DNA of 5,981 nucleotides from Geobacter sp. UBA5608 (lineage in GTDB: Bacteria; Desulfobacterota; Desulfuromonadia; Geobacterales; Pseudopelobacteraceae). Made by a program: the position numbers and the translations under genes. The stretch lies in the NCBI GenBank assembly GCA_002424705.1, contig DIKW01000077.1, forward strand, positions 1-5,981, given 5' to 3'. Below the pieces are notes generated by a model. It had not been told where the DNA came from. It saw only the letters and a program-made list of their open reading frames with translations, and ran no database searches. Below are positions 5,235 to 5,981 of the stretch, piece by piece; within the stretch, counting starts at the first letter, position 1, and every line of letters begins with the position of its first letter.

Positions 5235-5981
5235 TTACAGCAGGTCCACCGGATCGATGTCCAGTGCCTCGCGCACATTGGTTGCTGTGGTGCGCTCGCG
5301 GCGGTAGGCGGCAAGCAGTCGACGCAGGTCGGCGCGCTGGCCCGCCTTCACGAGAATCTGGTGGCGGAAGCGCCCCCGTAAGCGGTAGAGCGGGGCCTGG
5401 GCCGGGCCGAGGATCTCGACCCGCAGGCTGAGGCGCGCCTTGAGTTGAGTCAGCAGCCGCGCTGCCTGGGCGGCTGCATCACGGGTGGCCCCTTCGGCGG
5501 TGCCGGAAAAAAGCAGGGCCGCCAGGTGGCCGAAAGGGGGATAGCCCAGCTCCTGCCGGAACTCCAGCTCTTCGGTGCAAAAACCGTCAAAATCATGCTC
5601 CAGCGCGCGGGCCACGGCGTAATGTTCTGGGGTGGCAGCCTGCAGCACCACCCGTCCCGGCAGCTCGCCCCGTCCGGCCCGGCCGATGACCTGGGACAGC
5701 ACCTGAAAGGTCCGCTCCGCAGCCCGAAAGTCGGGCAGATAGAGCGAACCTTCCGCCTGCAGCACCCCCACCAGGGTGACACCGGGGAAGTCGTGACCCT
5801 TGGCGATCATCTGCGTGCCCACCAGGATATCTATCTCTCCCTGGGCCACCCGGGAGAGGATCCGGTTGTGGCCATCCTTGCCGCCGGTGGTGTCGCTGTC
5901 CATCCGGGCGATGCGGGCCTCGGGAAAATGGGCCCGCAGGTCGGCCTCGATCCGCTCGGTGCCGACGCCCAGTTCCTTCAG
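5235..5981 (-). CDS. priA: Primosomal protein N' (replication restart helicase PriA), C-terminal part
   Basis: The last 248 residues of PriA; the gene continues past the window edge at its 5' end. The fragment begins with L-K-E-L-G-V-G-T-E-R, the segment just after the zinc-binding cysteines. It continues with the D28-S-D-T-T loop, helicase motif V (V54-G-T-Q-M-I-A-K-G-H-D-F-P66) and motif VI (Q97-V-I-G-R-A-G-R104). L82-P-D-F-R-A-A-E-R90 and the C-terminal domain marker G146-Y-P-P-F-G151 are also present, and the chain ends in the usual I-D-x-D-P form. PriA is the 3'-5' DNA helicase that recognises stalled forks and starts primosome assembly for reloading DnaB. All C-terminal motifs are intact, so the visible part looks functional. 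The stop is TAA at 5235. The MFS gene follows within 15 nt, an unusual partner for a replication gene that says little about PriA itself. Confidence 0.95.
   Translation of the reverse strand: MKELGVGTERIEADLRAHFPEARIARMDSDTTGGKDGHNRILSRVAQGEIDILVGTQMIAKGHDFPGVTLVGVLQAEGSLYLPDFRAAERTFQVLSQVIGRAGRGELPGRVVLQAATPEHYAVARALEHDFDGFCTEELEFRQELGYPPFGHLAALLFSGTAEGATRDAAAQAARLLTQLKARLSLRVEILGPAQAPLYRLRGRFRHQILVKAGQRADLRRLLAAYRRERTTATNVREALDIDPVDLL

Noticed and set aside
4821..5381. 186-residue plus-strand frame spanning the MFS and priA genes
   Set aside because: It crosses the junction of two clearly real minus-strand genes and its translation is Gln/Gly/Lys-rich noise.

Overview
The window looks like ordinary chromosomal DNA from a GC-rich Gram-negative bacterium. 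The gene styles (CX2CX2CX5C flavoprotein, CxxCG hotdog thioesterase, DUF4124-retropepsin protein, LplT-like transporter next to priA) would suit the Geobacter/Trichlorobacter group of Desulfuromonadota. That placement is an impression from gene styles, not a search result. There are no insertion sequences, CRISPR arrays, integrases or phage genes, and I found no convincing new multi-gene system.

Layout. (1) Bases 1-19 are the 3' end of a tRNA, most likely tRNA-Gly, followed by a strong hairpin (33-53) that can terminate transcription from both sides. (2) On the minus strand, an iron-sulfur-type flavoprotein gene (555-1259) is followed by a hotdog thioesterase gene (129-527), 27 nt apart and probably one operon. 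(3) The divergent intergenic region 1260-1506 holds a possible extended -10 element for the flavoprotein, a 10-bp-arm inverted repeat and two further short hairpins. (4) On the plus strand, a small two-helix membrane protein with a charged coiled-coil tail (1507-1917, TTG start) is followed by an exported DUF4124 plus retropepsin-like aspartic protease (1953-2522). (5) Convergent to these is a CDP-alcohol phosphatidyltransferase-family membrane protein (2554-3192, minus) that appears to have lost the catalytic aspartates. (6) Divergent from it is a DUF502 membrane protein (3352-3954, plus). (7) On the minus strand, the C-terminal part of primosomal helicase PriA (5235 to the window end) is followed after 15 nt by an LplT-like MFS transporter (3975-5219).

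Function. Membrane and envelope proteins dominate the middle of the window: coiled-coil membrane protein, periplasmic protease, phosphatidyltransferase-like protein, DUF502 protein and a putative lysophospholipid transporter. They lie on alternating strands in at least three transcription units, so a shared pathway is only a weak inference. The strongest second-look item is the phosphatidyltransferase-family protein whose fold and flanking motifs seem kept while its metal-binding and catalytic signature is gone. Next are the inverted repeat around the predicted flavoprotein promoter and the protease/coiled-coil membrane protein pair.
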